5,438 nucleotides of DNA, from positions 5,713 to 11,150 of the forward strand of contig DJPG01000146.1 in assembly GCA_002439735.1 (NCBI GenBank), written 5' to 3'. Below, in pieces: positions 1-5,438 of this stretch. Origin of the DNA: Firmicutes bacterium UBA6418 (GTDB taxonomy: Bacteria > Bacillota > Clostridia > Peptostreptococcales > Anaerovoracaceae). Within the stretch, counting starts at the first letter, position 1. Every line of letters begins with the position of its first letter. The position numbers and the translations under genes are program-made. Below the pieces are notes generated by a model. It was not told where the DNA came from and made no database searches. It saw nothing but the letters and a program-made list of their open reading frames with translations.

Positions 1-251
1 TGCGCTTTATAGGTCGCATCGGTCTCAACGACCGTGATCTTCTTATTAGAAGCCGCCGTGATATCGGACTTGCCATCCCACGTCGACCACGTTCTCACGT
101 TCTGGCCGTAGGTCACAGTCTCAGCCGCATCGGCTACCTTGTACTTGTAGACGTTGCCGGTCGCTTCCTTCGCCGGGGTGACCGTGATCTTCGTATCGCC
201 GGTTGCGGTGCCAGCTGCCGAAGTAACAGTCAGGGTGCCGAGCGTCGGCGT
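1..251 (-). other. Ig-like (Big-type) surface domain at the capsid protein C-terminus
   Basis: Residues 294 to at least 376 of the capsid protein follow an acidic hinge (ADIDETPTL). They show alternating beta-strand composition: GTLTVTSAAG, GDTKITVTPAKEATGNVYKY, a WSTWDG turn and ASNKKITVVETDATYKA. This is the usual look of Ig-like/bacterial Ig domains added in frame to phage capsid proteins, especially in phages of clostridia. Such domains normally project from the outer surface of the shell and may hold weakly to glycans or stabilise the capsid. The domain runs into the window edge, so further repeats or a stop cannot be seen. The fusion is direct, with no slippery frameshift site at the junction. 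The domain call is from composition and pattern, not a database match. Confidence 0.75.
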
Positions 252-1130
252 TTCGTCGATGTCAGCGACGGCAATTCCGTCCTGATACTCCGCAAACAGG
301 GTCATGCCCATGATCGCGAAGGACTCGGAAACCGCCGTGGAATAATTGCCCTGCACGTGGAAACCAACAAGGTTCGTTTCGCCGTCGGTTCTGTAGTCAA
401 GACCGGCGCGGGCGAAGTCGCTGTCAGCCGGGTCGATGTAGTACAGAACGATGTTTTCAACCGGAGTCGCGATGACGCGGCCGCGCTTGATCTCTTCGTC
501 AGACAGCAGGAACACGGTGCTATAGCCCATGAAGTTCTTGATGTACTGGAAGCCGAACTCGGTCTGGATGGTGATATCCGCGCCGCCGAGATAGTCATAC
601 AAGTCCATGACGTTCACAAAGCCGACAACGTTGGTCGCGGTTCTGTGCATCTGCTTGAACTTGTTGATAACAGCGCCCTTCGCCATCGCAAGCGCACGCT
701 GCCAGTTGGTTTCGCTGACGCTCAGAAGGCCTGTGTTCAGGTAATCATAGAACCGGTTCGTAACGTTGGTCTGAAGCTCATACAGGAAAGCTTCGTCTGT
801 CATCGCGACTGCAACGTCATAGCCGTATTCCTTGATCGCCTCGATAGAGACGGCCTTCGCGTACTTTTCGACGTTGATGTTCGCGTAGTCCTTCTCGATG
901 ACCGTAGCTTTGGAGTAGGGGATCTCTTCGCCCTCGCCGACACTCTGTGCAAGCGTGACGCTCGCGGTCTTGGATTTCAGGACAGTACCCGGCTGCTTTT
1001 TGATAGGCCGCATAATGCCGAGAATGTCGCGCAGGTGCTGCCAGTTCTGTGCAAAGCGGGTTACAAAATCAATTTCACGAGCGGTTACCTGAACGTCGCT
1101 CGTCATGGTCAGATTATTTTTTGCTGCCAT
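1..1130 (-). CDS. Major capsid protein, HK97-fold, with C-terminal Ig-like domain (partial, C-terminus beyond the window)
   Basis: This should be the shell protein of the phage head. The minus-strand frame is open from the ATG at 1130-1128 to the window edge, giving 376 codons with no stop, so the C-terminus is missing. Residues 1 to about 290 read as a coat protein core: an N-terminal segment with REIDFVTRFAQNWQHL, a VEKYAKAVSIEAIKEYGYDV stretch, a bulk region with ETNWQRALAMAKGAVINKF, and a late FHVQGNYSTAVSESFAIMGM strand region. From about residue 294 a Thr/Val-rich Ig-like domain begins. Identification rests on this pattern plus position directly after the scaffold gene. The start is supported by AAAGGA at 1144-1139, 8 bases upstream, and by the 1-base gap to the scaffold stop (TAA at 1134-1132), which suggests translational coupling. 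No protease gene or obvious propeptide is seen. The capsid call is firm; the exact fold is inferred. Confidence 0.9.
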   Translation of the reverse strand, partial: MAAKNNLTMTSDVQVTAREIDFVTRFAQNWQHLRDILGIMRPIKKQPGTVLKSKTASVTLAQSVGEGEEIPYSKATVIEKDYANINVEKYAKAVSIEAIKEYGYDVAVAMTDEAFLYELQTNVTNRFYDYLNTGLLSVSETNWQRALAMAKGAVINKFKQMHRTATNVVGFVNVMDLYDYLGGADITIQTEFGFQYIKNFMGYSTVFLLSDEEIKRGRVIATPVENIVLYYIDPADSDFARAGLDYRTDGETNLVGFHVQGNYSTAVSESFAIMGMTLFAEYQDGIAVADIDETPTLGTLTVTSAAGTATGDTKITVTPAKEATGNVYKYKVADAAETVTYGQNVRTWSTWDGKSDITAASNKKITVVETDATYKA

Positions 1131-1131
1131 A

Positions 1132-1722
1132 TTATTCTTCCTTTCCGAACAAATTGAGATTTGCGGCGATTGCTGCCTGCCGTTCAGACGCATCCCTGAT
1201 TTTGAAGATGTCGTCCCGGCTCATGGCACCGCCGTTGTTTGCGGGCGGATCTTTGGTGTCCGCGCCCTTCTGTTTGGTGGTAACAACGAAGTCTGCCCAC
1301 TCTTCCTTGATGGACTTTTTCAGATCATCGGCGTTCTTGATCTTGCCGTCTTCCAGTTCAACCGTAGAAAGATCGGTGACCTTCAAAACCGAATCAATGC
1401 GCTTTTCGCTGATACCCGCAGACTTTAAAAGTTCCCGGTACGCGGATTCTTTCGCGCTCTTGGTTTCCTTTTGCATCTGCTCTTCCTTGTAAGCGTCAAA
1501 TTCCTTTTTGACCTGGTCGTGCTTATCCTTCCAGCCGTCGTCGCCTTTGGCTTTCAGGTTTTCAAGCTCCGCCTGTACTCCGGGGAGCTTTTCGGCGTCC
1601 GCCTTATACCTCGCGATGTCGCTTTTCAGCCCATCGACAGTATCGGTGTGCGCCTCAATGATCGTGTCCATTTGCTCTTCCGTCAGCCCCATACCCTTCA
1701 GGAGCTTTCGCGTTAATGCCAT
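1132..1722 (-). CDS. Head scaffolding protein (phage minor structural GP20-like)
   Basis: This 196-residue protein has the features of an internal scaffold that directs procapsid assembly and then leaves before or during DNA packaging. It opens with MALTRKLLKGMGLTEEQMD, then IIEAHTDTVDGLKSDI. Residues about 28-100 are rich in Lys, Glu, Ala and Gln and look like a long charged helix or coiled coil. A compact middle part (ISEKRIDSVLKVTDLSTVEL) follows, then a Pro/Gly/Asn linker (DTKDPPANNGGAMS, residues 155-168). The last helix has an R-x-AIAANLNLFG end, the type of C-terminal segment that contacts the coat protein. Its place immediately before the capsid gene (1-base gap) supports the role. 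The start is set by AAAGGGAG at 1737-1730, 7 bases from the ATG. It is preceded by the only long intergenic gap in the window, which carries two hairpins and may control its expression. Confidence 0.88.
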   Translation of the reverse strand: MALTRKLLKGMGLTEEQMDTIIEAHTDTVDGLKSDIARYKADAEKLPGVQAELENLKAKGDDGWKDKHDQVKKEFDAYKEEQMQKETKSAKESAYRELLKSAGISEKRIDSVLKVTDLSTVELEDGKIKNADDLKKSIKEEWADFVVTTKQKGADTKDPPANNGGAMSRDDIFKIRDASERQAAIAANLNLFGKEE

Positions 1723-1729
1723 GTTCTAT

Positions 1730-1737
1730 CTCCCTTT
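1730..1737 (-). promoter_or_regulatory. Strong ribosome binding site of the scaffold gene
   Basis: The minus strand reads AAAGGGAG ending 7 bases before the ATG at 1722, inside a longer purine run (AAGGGAAAGGGAG). It fixes the start of the scaffold gene. It is among the best Shine-Dalgarno matches in the window, as expected for a protein needed in high copy. The small hairpin at 1742-1765 ends just upstream and leaves this site single-stranded. Confidence 0.75.
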
Positions 1738-1741
1738 CCCT

Positions 1742-1765
1742 TGTCGGCGGTTCTTTGCCGCGACA
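1742..1765 (-). other. Small GC-rich hairpin in the leader of the scaffold gene
   Basis: On the minus strand TGTCGCGG (1765-1758) pairs with CCGCCGACA (1750-1742), giving 8 base pairs with one bulged base and a 7-base loop (CAAAGAA). It lies between the terminator-like hairpin and the Shine-Dalgarno site of the scaffold gene. It has no U-run after it, so it is not itself a terminator. It could be a 5'-stabilising stem of a processed mRNA, a site for a regulator, or chance. The pairing is directly visible; a function is not. Confidence 0.4.
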
Positions 1766-1769
1766 GAAC

Positions 1770-1812
1770 AAAAAAATGTGGCAACAGTCGTTTCTTCACT
1801 GTTACCACATTT
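1770..1812 (-). terminator. Rho-independent terminator-like hairpin between the gp10-like and scaffold genes
   Basis: On the minus strand AAATGTGGTAACAGT (1812-1798) pairs with ACTGTTGCCACATTT (1788-1774) around a 9-base loop (GAAGAAACG). All 15 positions pair in the minus-strand RNA, one of them as G-U. The 3' arm runs directly into a tract of seven T (1776-1770). Read on the plus strand, the G-U becomes a C-A mismatch and no U-run follows, so the element acts in the direction of the phage genes. It begins 34 bases after the stop of the gp10-like gene and ends 47 bases before the scaffold ATG. It would end or reduce transcription in the middle of the head operon, or serve as a mRNA processing or stability element. 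The structure is clear; how strongly it terminates is unknown. Confidence 0.78.
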
Positions 1813-1821
1813 ATACCGCGT

Positions 1822-1850
1822 ATTTTAGGCTCTCTTACGCAAACTTTCAG
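1822..1850 (-). promoter_or_regulatory. Possible sigma-70-type promoter at the end of the gp10-like gene (weak)
   Basis: The minus strand has CTGAAA (1850-1845, 4 of 6 matches to TTGACA) and TAAAAT (1827-1822, 5 of 6 matches to TATAAT) separated by 17 bases. The expected start of transcription, near 1815, is just before the terminator-like hairpin. A transcript from here would therefore be about 45 bases long unless it read through into the scaffold and capsid genes. The match is modest, and AT-rich gene ends often give such hits by chance. Confidence 0.25.
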
Positions 1851-2245
1851 CCATTTTTTAATTCATCCTCTACGATCTGCCGGTATTCGGATGCATGGTC
1901 AGCCGCTGCGGGCTTCAAATACGGCTGTGCTTTATTGCCAGCCGTCCAGTGCCATTTCCCCTTTGCGTCCTGATGTGCCCACGGCGTAGGCCTGCCGCCC
2001 GGATAATATTTTCCAGTTCCTAGCTCGACGTAAGCAGCATATTCCGTATCGCTGCCGATGTATGCCGCCGGTTCCCCTTCATCCACGCGGTGCGTGATAC
2101 TGTTCCTCAGATTGCCGGTGTCCACCGGGCAAAGCCGCTTCGCGTACTTTTCGGCCGTCACGCCAACCTTTTCAAGCGCCCGAATGAGCGCGTCATGCAT
2201 GGCGGACTTGACTTCTTCGGAATTGTCGATAAATTCAACGCTCAC
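1847..2245 (-). CDS. HK97 gp10-like phage protein (head-tail joining / minor structural protein)
   Basis: The 132-residue product carries the hallmarks of the HK97 gp10-like family: an N-terminal helix (EEVKSAMHDALIRALEKVGV), a helix leading to the CPVDTGNLRNSI motif (residues 39-50), the strand AAYIGSDTEYAAYVELGTG (60-78), and the closing QPYLKPAAADH (107-117). Between them lies an insert with Trp and His (PWAHQDAKGKWHW). Members act at the head-tail junction or tail completion; here the role is inferred from the family. The start is GTG at 2245-2243, chosen because GGGGTGG (2259-2253) sits 7 bases upstream and the length fits the family. It overlaps the end of the minor head gene by 11 bases, so translation is probably coupled. 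In most related phages this gene comes after the capsid gene, so its place before the scaffold gene is unusual. Its stop is followed by the window's only long intergenic gap. Confidence 0.85.
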   Translation of the reverse strand: MSVEFIDNSEEVKSAMHDALIRALEKVGVTAEKYAKRLCPVDTGNLRNSITHRVDEGEPAAYIGSDTEYAAYVELGTGKYYPGGRPTPWAHQDAKGKWHWTAGNKAQPYLKPAAADHASEYRQIVEDELKNG

Positions 2246-3224
2246 GCTTTTTCCACCCCGCCCATTCTGCGTAAGTCATGTTTTTGATCAGTTCATTTTG
2301 CCCTGTCTCTGGGTTTTTGGCACGGCGCTGCCCTTTTGACGTGTCAATCCCCTCTATCGCTGATACCAGCGTGCAGCGACAGTTGTATATTTCTTCCGGT
2401 CTTCCTTGCGGGTCTCCCGGGAAACGGCAACCATTAGAAAACTTCTTGTCGTTGTCCACGACTTCACCATCGAGCATTGCGTGAGAATGTCGCGTCCTGC
2501 CGTCGAGCGTCGCCATCCACTCTTTCCGGCACTTAATGCCCATCTTTTCCGCCGCAAAGTAAGAATCCATCCGTCCGGCGTTCTGCGCGCCCGTAACAGC
2601 TGTTCGAGCCGTCCGGATAGCCGAATCTCGGTTCATGGTGACGATTCTAGTTTGCAGATCATCCGCCATGTGCTTAATGCTCTTGCCCTGCAAAATGGAG
2701 CTTGTGACGCTGGCTGTAATCTGTTTTTTACCCCATGCAAGATCAATTCCGCGCTTCAAGGCTCTCTTCGGCGGGTAATACGGCATAAGTTCCGGCTGTT
2801 CGACGATCAACCGCTTTACTGTCTGCTCATCCCAGAGGTCAAAGCCGACATCGCCGGTCACTTGCTCGATTGTATACGCCGCAAAGTTTCGATTCAGGCT
2901 GTAAATCCCCGGCGTCGCATCGTTGACATACGCGACAGCAGCAGCGTTTGCATTTGTCATGCGCTCTGCAACCTTATCCCGCAGCGCCTCGAAGCGCTTT
3001 CCACGCCCGATCTGCGCAAGCCGCCACTGCCTGTATTGTTCCTCTGTGATCTCTCCGGCGTCCAACCGCGCCTTTTCAGCGGCGTCACGGCCGGCGAATT
3101 TCGTGAAATATTCCTTAATGATATCCGTCAGGCCGTCATACGCTTCTTTGTAAGAATCGTATATCCGCTTTTCAAGCGCCTTTAGCTCTTTTTCGGTGAG
3201 GTCGTATCCCTTATCAGGTCTCAT
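2235..3224 (-). CDS. Minor head protein, Mu F / SPP1 gp7-like
   Basis: This 329-residue protein matches the Mu F-type minor head proteins, which bind the portal, enter the procapsid in low copy and help head assembly and DNA delivery. The first 90 residues are charged helices (TEKELKALEKRIYDSYKEAY, ITEEQYRQWRLAQIGRGKRF). A middle part holds GINL-type helices and QITASVTSSILQGKSIKHMADDL (168-190). The C-terminal Mu F domain spans about 200-290: RDSAIRTARTAVTGAQNAGR, then WMATLDGRTRHSHAMLDGEV (residues 236-255), then CRFPGDPQGRPEEIYNCRC (266-284). Length is close to SPP1 gp7, and no toxin domain is fused at the C-terminus. The ATG at 3224 lies 11 bases before the end of the portal stop; GGAG at 3238-3235 is a fair ribosome site. 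It is the usual next gene after the portal. Four Cys (232, 266, 282, 284) cluster in the Mu F domain and might bind a metal, which is speculative. Confidence 0.9.
   Translation of the reverse strand: MRPDKGYDLTEKELKALEKRIYDSYKEAYDGLTDIIKEYFTKFAGRDAAEKARLDAGEITEEQYRQWRLAQIGRGKRFEALRDKVAERMTNANAAAVAYVNDATPGIYSLNRNFAAYTIEQVTGDVGFDLWDEQTVKRLIVEQPELMPYYPPKRALKRGIDLAWGKKQITASVTSSILQGKSIKHMADDLQTRIVTMNRDSAIRTARTAVTGAQNAGRMDSYFAAEKMGIKCRKEWMATLDGRTRHSHAMLDGEVVDNDKKFSNGCRFPGDPQGRPEEIYNCRCTLVSAIEGIDTSKGQRRAKNPETGQNELIKNMTYAEWAGWKKRER
2253..2259 (-). promoter_or_regulatory. Ribosome binding site deciding the GTG start of the gp10-like gene
   Basis: The minus strand reads GGGGTGG, 7 bases before the GTG at 2245-2243. 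It differs from GGAGG by one base and lies inside the 3' end of the minor head gene. No better-placed ATG keeps the conserved N-terminal helix of the protein, so this site supports the GTG start. Confidence 0.6.
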
Positions 3225-4572
3225 TGTTCACCATCTCCGGCGGCTCGAAGCTGCGCTCAATATCCTCTGCCGCTTTTCTTTTCAGAATTTCGGCAACTTC
3301 TTCCTGCGTCAGCCACGGAAGCTTTTTCAAAATGGTTTCATCATCGAGATATTGCGCAGCCATCAGCACCATCTGTGTCTGCTCCAGCTGGTTTACAACC
3401 TTCGAGCGCACGAAAGACGGTTCATCTTCGATCCCGACGATTTTGAAAAGTGCCTGTAAAAAATCAATTACGCAGTATTCGAATTGATCGACCTTATTGT
3501 CCATCGGCTGATAAGCCGCTGTGATCTCCGTCGCCGTCTTCTGCCCGCCTTGCAGTTTTGTAACGTCCAAAATCTGAAAATCTCGGTACAGATCGTCACT
3601 GATTCTGGAAAGAAGCGCTTCCCGAGCTTCAACTGGGATTGTGAGCGTGTGCGCCTCTGCCTTCGCGCCGTCATCGTCCACAAGACCTACACCAATTCGC
3701 CGCATGGACTCTTTGAACCGTGCCATATCGATCTCGTCCATACCGCCAGCGTTGGAGATCGTCCAGTAAATAACGGATGCATCATCAACCGTGTTTGCAA
3801 AACCGGATTTTATCAAATCATAGCAGTCAATTGCCTCGCGCTGGCCGACAATCTCCGACTGCTTCGCGCGGTTCCCATACATCGGGATAATCGGAAAGCC
3901 CGGATAATTCTGATACGCCAGCAGTTCTGTTCCATCGACCTCGGAAGTCGCTTCCACAGCCACATAGCCGCGCTTCGGCTCCAAGATCATCATTTCTTCT
4001 CCGTTCCTGCGGATATACTGTGTAAATCCGTCCGGCTCGAAGAGCGTAGCACGAAGTGGTTTGCTTGTGCATACTTGCCAGAAGCGAATCCCTGCCCGAA
4101 GCGCTCCGTTTTCCTCATCCAGAAGCGGAACAAATTCTGTCACATCAAACACTTCAAGGTGATCGAGATTCCAAAACCCATAGGAAACACCGCCGACAAG
4201 TGCGCCATGCGCTGCATCTTGCAGCCTTGTGTCGAAATTGGCGCCCAGTTTCTCTTTGTTCTCGTCCTTTTTCAGCGTCACGCCGTTTCCAAGCAGATAC
4301 TGCGTTTCCTGCGTCACAAAATTCGAGAAGAAATTACTGCGAAGCTTGTAGTTCGCACTGTAATTGTCTGGCACTGTTTTCCCGGAAAGCGTGTACAGCA
4401 GCTTTTGGAAATTGGCGATCGTCACATTCCGGTGCGCGTCATACTCTTTCGCGATAACGGCCTGTTTGTATAAATCCGAGTCCTTGTGATTGTTGATTGC
4501 GGAAAGAACGAACTCCATCCGTTCCCGGTCGGACTTCTCCGCGATCTCTAAAAAATCCTGATATGTTTTCAT
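3214..4572 (-). CDS. Portal protein, SPP1 gp6-like
   Basis: The 452-residue product should form the dodecameric ring at one head vertex through which DNA enters and leaves and to which terminase docks. It has the layout of the SPP1 gp6 portal family: an N-terminal helix region (residues 1-60), the NYKLRSNFFSNFVTQETQYLLGNGV stretch (74-98), an acidic and aromatic wing region (DAAHGALVGGVSYGFWNLDH, then FEPDGFTQYIRR), NYPGFPIIPMYGN (222-234), and SEIVGQREAIDCYDLIKSGFANTVDD (239-264). After that come the stem and clip region, a GGQKTATEI segment (342-350) with the long helix YCVIDFLQALFKIVGI, and the C-terminal helix LTQEEVAEILKRKAAED. Its length is near that of related portals. The start follows the terminase stop by 8 bases, with GAGG (4582-4579) overlapping that stop; its own stop overlaps the minor head gene by 11 bases. 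The family is recognised by pattern and confirmed by gene order. Confidence 0.93.
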   Translation of the reverse strand: MKTYQDFLEIAEKSDRERMEFVLSAINNHKDSDLYKQAVIAKEYDAHRNVTIANFQKLLYTLSGKTVPDNYSANYKLRSNFFSNFVTQETQYLLGNGVTLKKDENKEKLGANFDTRLQDAAHGALVGGVSYGFWNLDHLEVFDVTEFVPLLDEENGALRAGIRFWQVCTSKPLRATLFEPDGFTQYIRRNGEEMMILEPKRGYVAVEATSEVDGTELLAYQNYPGFPIIPMYGNRAKQSEIVGQREAIDCYDLIKSGFANTVDDASVIYWTISNAGGMDEIDMARFKESMRRIGVGLVDDDGAKAEAHTLTIPVEAREALLSRISDDLYRDFQILDVTKLQGGQKTATEITAAYQPMDNKVDQFEYCVIDFLQALFKIVGIEDEPSFVRSKVVNQLEQTQMVLMAAQYLDDETILKKLPWLTQEEVAEILKRKAAEDIERSFEPPEMVNNET

Positions 4573-4578
4573 CTTTTA

Positions 4579-4585
4579 CCTCACC
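4579..4585 (-). promoter_or_regulatory. Portal ribosome binding site overlapping the terminase stop codon
   Basis: The minus strand reads GGTGAGG with the terminase stop TGA (4583-4581) inside it, and GAGG ends 6 bases before the portal ATG. Ribosomes finishing terminase therefore sit on the portal initiation site, which fits translational coupling of the two packaging-motor genes. Confidence 0.65.
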
Positions 4586-5438
4586 GCGCCAGATCTGGCA
4601 CAAATCTGTGTTCTTTGAAGTGCTTTTTCAAGACCGTCATCACCATGTACCTGATTTCGTCCATAGCGTGGTCGTTTTCCTTCACGACGCGGTCAGATTC
4701 TGCTTTTTCGTCCCACCTGTAAAGCCCAAATTCGCGAATAGCGTCTTCGCAGCTCTCATGGATTTTGATTTTCCCGGACGCGATCATCTCGGCTGTTGTC
4801 TGTATCCCGGGCAATACATCATTCACAGCACCGCGTACTTTGAATTCATGGTACTTCTTTACAGTTGCGATAAAAGCGTCCGCAGATGGGTCAACGATCA
4901 GGCACTTGATTTCTCTCCCGCCCGCGAGGCGCTTAATTTCTTCATAATACTCTTCCGGCGTTTTCTCTTTGCGCTCCGTCCTCCCGCAGTAGTAATATTC
5001 CGCAATGCGCACCGCTACTGTTTTCGTCACACACCATAATCCAGCCGAGAATGGGTTGTGCGTGCCGTAGTCAATGGAAATGTAATAATCGCCGGTGTCC
5101 GGTATGTCCTGCACGATGCAGGAATCGCCGAACATCGGATACACAAGCCCTTCGGCAAGCGTCCATTTTCCAAGAATGTATCTATCGTAGAAAACCGTTC
5201 CGGCATATTCCTTCTTTAGGTTTTCTACGAAGGAAGGCGGCAAAAACGGGTTATCATCAATTGTGTATACTTGGCTGAAAATATCCGCGTCGCTATCCAG
5301 AAACCTTTTCAGCCAGTGGTTTGGATATTGCGGGTTATATGTCCCATCAAAGCAGGAATATTCTTTATCGAGTCGGCTTTTCAGAAGCGCAAAGACTTCT
5401 TCCGACCAATCCGCGACCTCGTCGCCGTAGCAATACTT
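4581..5438 (-). CDS. terL: Terminase large subunit, C-terminal nuclease part (partial, N-terminus beyond the window)
   Basis: This is the DNA-packaging motor subunit that also cuts the concatemer. The frame is open from the window edge to TGA at 4583-4581, giving the last 285 residues; the Walker A/B ATPase part lies outside. The visible part begins with the end of the ATPase domain (YGDEVADWSEEVFALLKSRL) followed by NPQYPNHWLKRF and TIDDNPFLPPSFVENLK, typical of phage large terminases. The RNase H-like nuclease domain follows with its acidic residues in place: YISIDYG (Asp at fragment residue 123), CLIVDPSADAF (Asp 183) and NDHAMDEIRYMVM (Asp 260). These normally bind the two metal ions of the cleavage site, so the nuclease looks intact. 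The in-frame TTG at 5243 is not a start, because conserved family sequence continues upstream of it. Portal follows after 8 bases, the standard order. Confidence 0.95.
   Translation of the reverse strand, partial: KYCYGDEVADWSEEVFALLKSRLDKEYSCFDGTYNPQYPNHWLKRFLDSDADIFSQVYTIDDNPFLPPSFVENLKKEYAGTVFYDRYILGKWTLAEGLVYPMFGDSCIVQDIPDTGDYYISIDYGTHNPFSAGLWCVTKTVAVRIAEYYYCGRTERKEKTPEEYYEEIKRLAGGREIKCLIVDPSADAFIATVKKYHEFKVRGAVNDVLPGIQTTAEMIASGKIKIHESCEDAIREFGLYRWDEKAESDRVVKENDHAMDEIRYMVMTVLKKHFKEHRFVPDLAR

Noticed and set aside
357..1157. Plus-strand open frame of 266 codons opposite the capsid gene
   Set aside because: It mirrors the codon pattern of the capsid gene on the other strand, has no recognisable domain or convincing ribosome site, and would oppose the operon. 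It is a shadow frame.
1774..1812. The hairpin as a plus-strand or bidirectional terminator
   Set aside because: Read on the plus strand the stem has a C-A mismatch and is followed by ATACCGCG rather than a U-run, and no plus-strand gene ends there.
2354..2557. Minus-strand 67-codon frame inside the minor head gene
   Set aside because: It is an alternate frame of the Mu F coding region, very rich in Arg, Lys, Ser and Thr, with no support as a separate gene.
2406..3185. Plus-strand open frame of 259 codons opposite the minor head gene
   Set aside because: The composition is Arg-, Cys- and His-rich nonsense with no domain pattern, while the minus strand encodes a clear Mu F-type protein.
3484..4473. 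Plus-strand open frame of 329 codons opposite the portal gene
   Set aside because: Long, but fully antisense to a well-supported portal gene and without family features, so most likely a codon-bias artefact.
4581..5243. Terminase read as a complete 220-residue protein starting at TTG 5243-5241
   Set aside because: The same frame continues upstream to the window edge with conserved terminase sequence (NPQYPNHWLKRF, TIDDNPF), so the gene is simply cut by the window.
1..5438. tRNA genes, CRISPR arrays, insertion sequences, attachment sites, toxin-antitoxin or defence genes
   Set aside because: Nothing with the needed repeats, cloverleaf arms, inverted ends or domains was seen; the window is filled by structural phage genes.

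Overview
The window is part of a tailed-phage head-morphogenesis module (Caudoviricetes), either a prophage or a free phage genome. All real genes lie on the minus strand, so transcription runs from position 5438 toward 1. Family resemblances (SPP1-type portal, Mu F-type minor head protein, GP20-type scaffold, capsid with a C-terminal Ig-like domain) and the purine-rich Shine-Dalgarno sites suggest a phage of a Bacillota host. A gut-type clostridium of intermediate GC content is the best guess. No host gene, integrase or attachment site is visible, so prophage and free phage cannot be told apart.

In order of transcription the layout is: the C-terminal 285 residues of the large terminase subunit (5438-4581, cut by the window edge); an SPP1 gp6-like portal (4572-3214); a Mu F / SPP1 gp7-like minor head protein (3224-2235); an HK97 gp10-like protein (2245-1847); a 124-base intergenic region (1846-1723) with a strong terminator-like hairpin and a second small hairpin; a scaffold protein (1722-1132); and the major capsid protein (1130 to beyond position 1, cut by the window edge). 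The visible end of the capsid protein carries an Ig-like domain.

Together these proteins make and fill the head. Scaffold and capsid protein assemble a procapsid on the portal ring, the minor head protein joins inside, and terminase docks on the portal to pump in and cut DNA. The HK97 gp10-like protein would act at the head-tail junction. No prohead protease is present between portal and capsid, as in SPP1-type heads where a separate scaffold is used. Spacing is very tight (11-base overlaps, 8-base and 1-base gaps) everywhere except in front of the scaffold gene.

The genes themselves are a familiar set, and I see no new defence or mobile system. The least ordinary parts are the terminator-like hairpin that splits the head operon just upstream of the scaffold and capsid genes, and the position of the gp10-like gene before rather than after the capsid gene.
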